From Betaproteobacteria bacterium (GTDB taxonomy: Bacteria > Pseudomonadota > Gammaproteobacteria > Burkholderiales > SG8-39), in contig JAOUGZ010000151.1 of assembly GCA_029865405.1 (NCBI GenBank), positions 1-6,676 on the forward strand: a stretch of DNA of 6,676 nt. Direction: 5' to 3'. A model generated the notes under the pieces. That model had not been told where the DNA came from. It worked only from the letters and a program-made list of their open reading frames with translations, and made no database searches. Within the stretch, counting starts at the first letter, position 1; each line of letters starts with the position of its first letter. Position numbers and translations under genes: made by a program. Shown here piece by piece: positions 4,950 to 6,676 of this stretch.

Positions 4950-5623
4950 TGCTTCTCATCGTTCAAGGAGTACTCAAGCCCGACGAGCTGGCGCTCGCGC
5001 GCTCCTGGCTCGCGGCGGCGCCGTTCGTGGACGGGAAGCTCTCCGCCGGGGTCGCTGCGCGGCGGGTAAAGGCGAATGAGGAGCGCGATCGCGGCGCCGC
5101 GGGCGTGGAACGGCTCGACCAGCTCGTCATGGGGGCGCTCACGCGCCATCCGATGTACCGCAACGGCGCGCTGCCGGTGCACGCGGCGAGCCCGTTGTAT
5201 GCGCGGTATCGGCCGGGGATGACTTATGGGGAACATCTGGACGATCCGATCATGGGGACTGGCGGGGTGCTTTACAGGTCGGACGTCGCGGTGACGGTGT
5301 TCCTGAGCGCGCCTGACGACTACGAGGGCGGCGAGCTGGTGATCGTCGGCGCGGCGGGCGAGCAATCTGTTAAAGGTGGGGCGGGCGATGCGGTGCTCTA
5401 TCCGGCGGGGAGCATTCATCGGGTTAATGCGGTCACGCGTGGCGAGCGGCTGGTGGCGGTGACCTGGGTGCAGAGCCTGGTGCGGGACCCTGCGCGGCGC
5501 GAGCTGCTGTATGGGTTGAACCTCGCGCGCGAGAAGTTGCTCGCGTCTGCGCCCGAGGCGGAGGAAACTGCGCAGGTGAATGCTTCCTATCTCAACTTGA
5601 TACGCATGTGGTCGGACCTGTGA
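4949..5623 (+). CDS. PKHD-type Fe(II)/2OG hydroxylase, PiuC/YbiX family
   Basis: The 224-aa product matches the PiuC/YbiX family in length and order of motifs: an N-terminal GVLKPDELALARSWL (7-21) and WVDG-like FVDGK, then MTYGEHLDDP (91-100) with iron ligands H96 and D98, YEGGELVI (125-132), YPAGSIHRV (151-159) with ligand H157, and RGERLVAVTW (164-173) with R167 for 2-oxoglutarate. It ends in the family's typical Y-x-N-L-I-R-M-W-S-D-L tail. PiuC genes are often near TonB-dependent siderophore receptors and respond to iron; no receptor is in this window, so that link is not supported here. ATG 4949 shares one base with the upstream stop, so two different dioxygenase families are translated in tandem. 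It overlaps the next gene by 4 nt (GTGA). Confidence 0.92.
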   Translation: MLLIVQGVLKPDELALARSWLAAAPFVDGKLSAGVAARRVKANEERDRGAAGVERLDQLVMGALTRHPMYRNGALPVHAASPLYARYRPGMTYGEHLDDPIMGTGGVLYRSDVAVTVFLSAPDDYEGGELVIVGAAGEQSVKGGAGDAVLYPAGSIHRVNAVTRGERLVAVTWVQSLVRDPARRELLYGLNLAREKLLASAPEAEETAQVNASYLNLIRMWSDL

Positions 5624-5886
5624 GCGAGCTGACGAAAGAGGAGCGCATCCTGCGGGCGGTGAAGATGACGCTCGCCGCGGTGATCAAGGACACGGCTACG
5701 CCGCACGGCATGCGCCATCCGCTGTCGGATTCGACCATCGAGGATTTGCGGCAGTGCCTGGCGTTGATCAGCGCGCGGGAGCGGGAGCTGGCCGGCGAAT
5801 CGCGGGAGAAGCCGCGGTTTGCCGATGAGCCGGGGAGTGAGTCGGTGGTGCAGTTCTACCGGCGCAAGCCTTCTGGGGAGGAGTAG
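5620..5886 (+). CDS. Unknown 88-aa protein in the dioxygenase operon
   Basis: I do not recognise a named family. GTG 5620 is chosen because it gives a 4-nt GTGA overlap with the upstream stop and an N-terminus MSELTKEERILRAVK; another GTG at 5608 would add four residues. The first 60 residues look helical, with an IKDTATPHGMRHPLSD loop (26-41) that reads like a conserved core and a DLRQCLALISARERELA helix (46-62) with the only cysteine. The remaining 26 residues are polar and probably disordered, ending in QFYRRKPSGEE. No signal peptide or membrane segment is seen. The strong GGGGAGGAG at 5875-5883, inside its 3' end, serves the next gene. Position between a hydroxylase and a LexA-fold protein gives no clear function. 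Confidence 0.75.
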   Translation: MSELTKEERILRAVKMTLAAVIKDTATPHGMRHPLSDSTIEDLRQCLALISARERELAGESREKPRFADEPGSESVVQFYRRKPSGEE

Positions 5887-6206
5887 TGGCTGGGGTTGAG
5901 GGCAGCTGCAGCGCGCTGGAGCCTTATGCGCTGCGCGTGCTGGGGGACAGCATGGAGCCTGAATTTGCCGACGGGTGCGTGATCATCGTGGATCCGGGGT
6001 ATGCGGCTAAGGATGGGTCGTATGTGATTGTTGAGTTTGCGGGGGATTTGTTTTTTCGGCAGTTGGTGGTGGATGGGGAGCGGCGGTTTTTGAAACCGTT
6101 GAATCCGAAGTACGGGGGGTTTGAGCTCACGCCGCCTTATACGATTCGTGGGGGGGTGGTGCAGCGGGTGGGGAGGAGAAGGGCGGAGCGGAAGCACTAC
6201 GAGTAA
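5886..6206 (+). CDS. Stand-alone S24/LexA C-terminal-fold protein, probably peptidase-inactive
   Basis: The 106-aa product is a lone S24 domain, the fold of the LexA, CI and UmuD C-termini. The nucleophile motif is intact: VLGDSMEP (18-25) with S22, followed by DGCVIIVDPG. In LexA and UmuD the catalytic lysine lies 37 residues after the serine in a V-K-R-L strand. Here the matching strand is LFFRQLV with R58, 36 residues after S22, so the general base appears replaced by arginine. There is also no DNA-binding domain and no upstream Ala-Gly cleavage site. Self-cleavage therefore seems unlikely; a protein-interaction or RecA-linked role is possible but unproven. I recall similar short S24 proteins in betaproteobacteria. 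The GTG start overlaps the previous stop by one base (TAGTG) and has a strong GGAGGAG ribosome site. Codon use is unusually G- and T-rich. Confidence 0.85.
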   Translation: MAGVEGSCSALEPYALRVLGDSMEPEFADGCVIIVDPGYAAKDGSYVIVEFAGDLFFRQLVVDGERRFLKPLNPKYGGFELTPPYTIRGGVVQRVGRRRAERKHYE

Positions 6207-6258
6207 GGCGTCTGCGTCCGGTCACTCCTGCTGTATGGACCGACGTTGGAGATCGTGA

Positions 6259-6277
6259 CGATAATCTTCAATTATCG
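6259..6277. repeat. Perfect inverted repeat (hairpin)
   Basis: Arms CGATAAT and ATTATCG, 7 bp each, loop CTTCA. There is no adjacent T tract. It could be a transcript-stabilising hairpin for the upstream operon or a protein-binding site. Confidence 0.6.
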
Positions 6278-6317
6278 CGACCTGGCGAAAGGGTTGCTTT
6301 GGCTCGAAAGCGGACAG

Positions 6318-6327
6318 TTATCGATAA
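6318..6327. repeat. Perfect 10-bp palindrome TTATCGATAA
   Basis: Self-complementary over all ten bases and sharing its half-sites with the hairpin 41 nt upstream. Its AT-rich core stands out in this high-GC sequence. Function unknown. Confidence 0.6.
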
Positions 6328-6369
6328 GCGAGGTCCGACAACGGCTGACCTTTCGCTGTGATCGCCCTT

Positions 6370-6676
6370 TCAGTACCCGCCCTTCCTCATACTCTCCGGC
6401 AACCCCCCAACCTTCCCCGCCTGCTTGGACGGATTCCCCGGAAACAAATCGAACAGCGTCTTGTTGTCCACCTTCCGCCCGGCCCACTTCTCCTGCATGG
6501 CCTTCAAAATCGCGCGGTTATTCGGCTGCTCGCCGTTGTTATTAATGAAAGCATCCCGCAAGTACTCGATCACATCCCAGTGATCCTGGGTCAGCGTCAA
6601 CCCCTCGGCCGCGGCGATCGCCTCGGCGACGTCCTTGTCCCAGTCATCCAGATTCACCAAGAAACCAGTCTCGGTC
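6370..6676 (-). CDS. DsrC/TusE-family protein without cysteines (RspA-like), 5' end missing
   Basis: The frame is open to the window edge: 101 residues are visible and the start lies beyond 6676. The in-frame TTG at 6660 is not the start, because the codons before it read TETGFLVNLDDW, aligning with the conserved EEGYLxNLxDW of DsrC. Further family marks are LTQDHWDVIEYLRD and the arm LFPGNPSKQAGKVGGLPE. At the CysB position it has glycine (KQAG) and the arm ends in RKGGY without CysA, so neither redox cysteine is present; no cysteine occurs in the visible part at all. Cysteine-free DsrC relatives have been called RspA and are thought to be regulatory rather than sulfur carriers. It faces the dioxygenase operon tail to tail across 163 nt. 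Its promoter and operon partners are outside the window. Confidence 0.9.
   Translation of the reverse strand, partial: TETGFLVNLDDWDKDVAEAIAAAEGLTLTQDHWDVIEYLRDAFINNNGEQPNNRAILKAMQEKWAGRKVDNKTLFDLFPGNPSKQAGKVGGLPESMRKGGY

Larger units (their letters stand above)
6207..6369. other. Convergent intergenic gap with AT-rich palindromes
   Basis: No gene is supported here. The gap separates the 3' ends of two convergent genes. It contains a 7-bp hairpin, CGATAAT (6259-6265) and ATTATCG (6271-6277) with a 5-nt loop, and a perfect 10-bp palindrome TTATCGATAA (6318-6327). Together they give four copies of the half-site CGATAA/TTATCG. Neither is followed by a T-run, so an intrinsic terminator is not supported. 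The segment 6285-6360 vaguely recalls degenerate interspersed repeats of betaproteobacterial genomes, from memory only. Confidence 0.45.

Noticed and set aside
6259..6277. Hairpin as an intrinsic terminator
   Set aside because: The stem is AT-rich and not followed by a T tract on either strand.
6246..6545. Plus-strand 99-codon frame at the right end
   Set aside because: It is antisense to the DsrC-family gene, low-complexity Pro/Ser-rich in its second half, and has no ribosome site.
1..6676. CRISPR array, tRNA, rRNA, transposase or integrase
   Set aside because: No regularly spaced repeats, no cloverleaf or rRNA segments recognised, and no frame with recombinase motifs.

Overview
The window looks like chromosomal DNA from a high-GC betaproteobacterium, or a close relative, with sulfur chemistry. 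This rests on strong GC-rich codon bias, tight gene packing, two DsrC/TusE-family sulfur-carrier proteins, a double TusA-like protein, a PiuC-type hydroxylase, a stand-alone S24 domain protein of a kind I associate with betaproteobacteria, and a gene resembling the Sfum_1244 family. The taxon is an inference; no rRNA or other marker gene is present.

Layout. Positions 21-882 (minus strand) hold a two-gene sulfur-relay operon: a protein made of two TusA-like domains, followed 7 nt later by a DsrC-family protein that keeps only the inner C-terminal cysteine (CysB). Head-to-head with it, across 33 nt, is the Sfum_1244-like gene (916-1893, plus). Positions 1993-2690 hold a lower-GC vapBC-type toxin-antitoxin pair with its own good promoter and a candidate operator. 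This cassette lies between two 28-bp imperfect direct repeats (1890-1917 and 2761-2788, 24/28 identical), each encoding the same C-terminus and stop codon of the minus-strand gene 2761-3345. It therefore looks inserted at that gene's 3' end. Gene 2761-3345 (unknown function) is head-to-head with a Sel1-repeat gene (3376-3807), which is tail-to-tail with a 66-residue gene (3797-3997, minus), which is in turn head-to-head with an operon starting at 4033.

The 4033-6206 operon has five genes: a 107-aa unknown, a 2-oxoglutarate/Fe(II) dioxygenase, a PiuC/PKHD-type dioxygenase, an 88-aa unknown, and a LexA/S24-fold protein whose catalytic lysine position is arginine. Every junction overlaps by 1 or 4 nt, so translation is probably coupled. 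A 163-nt convergent gap with AT-rich palindromes follows. The window ends inside a second DsrC-family gene (minus strand, 5' end outside the window) that has no cysteine in the visible part.

Working together. TusA-like and DsrC/TusE proteins are known partners in persulfide relay. The leftmost operon could be a sulfur-transfer or sulfur-sensing pair with unusual cysteine chemistry, and it is the best candidate here for something undescribed. The dioxygenase operon may be an iron- or oxygen-linked module, but its substrates cannot be read from sequence. Three head-to-head gene pairs with 30-35 nt gaps, some predicting leaderless or nearly leaderless mRNAs, are a recurring architectural feature.
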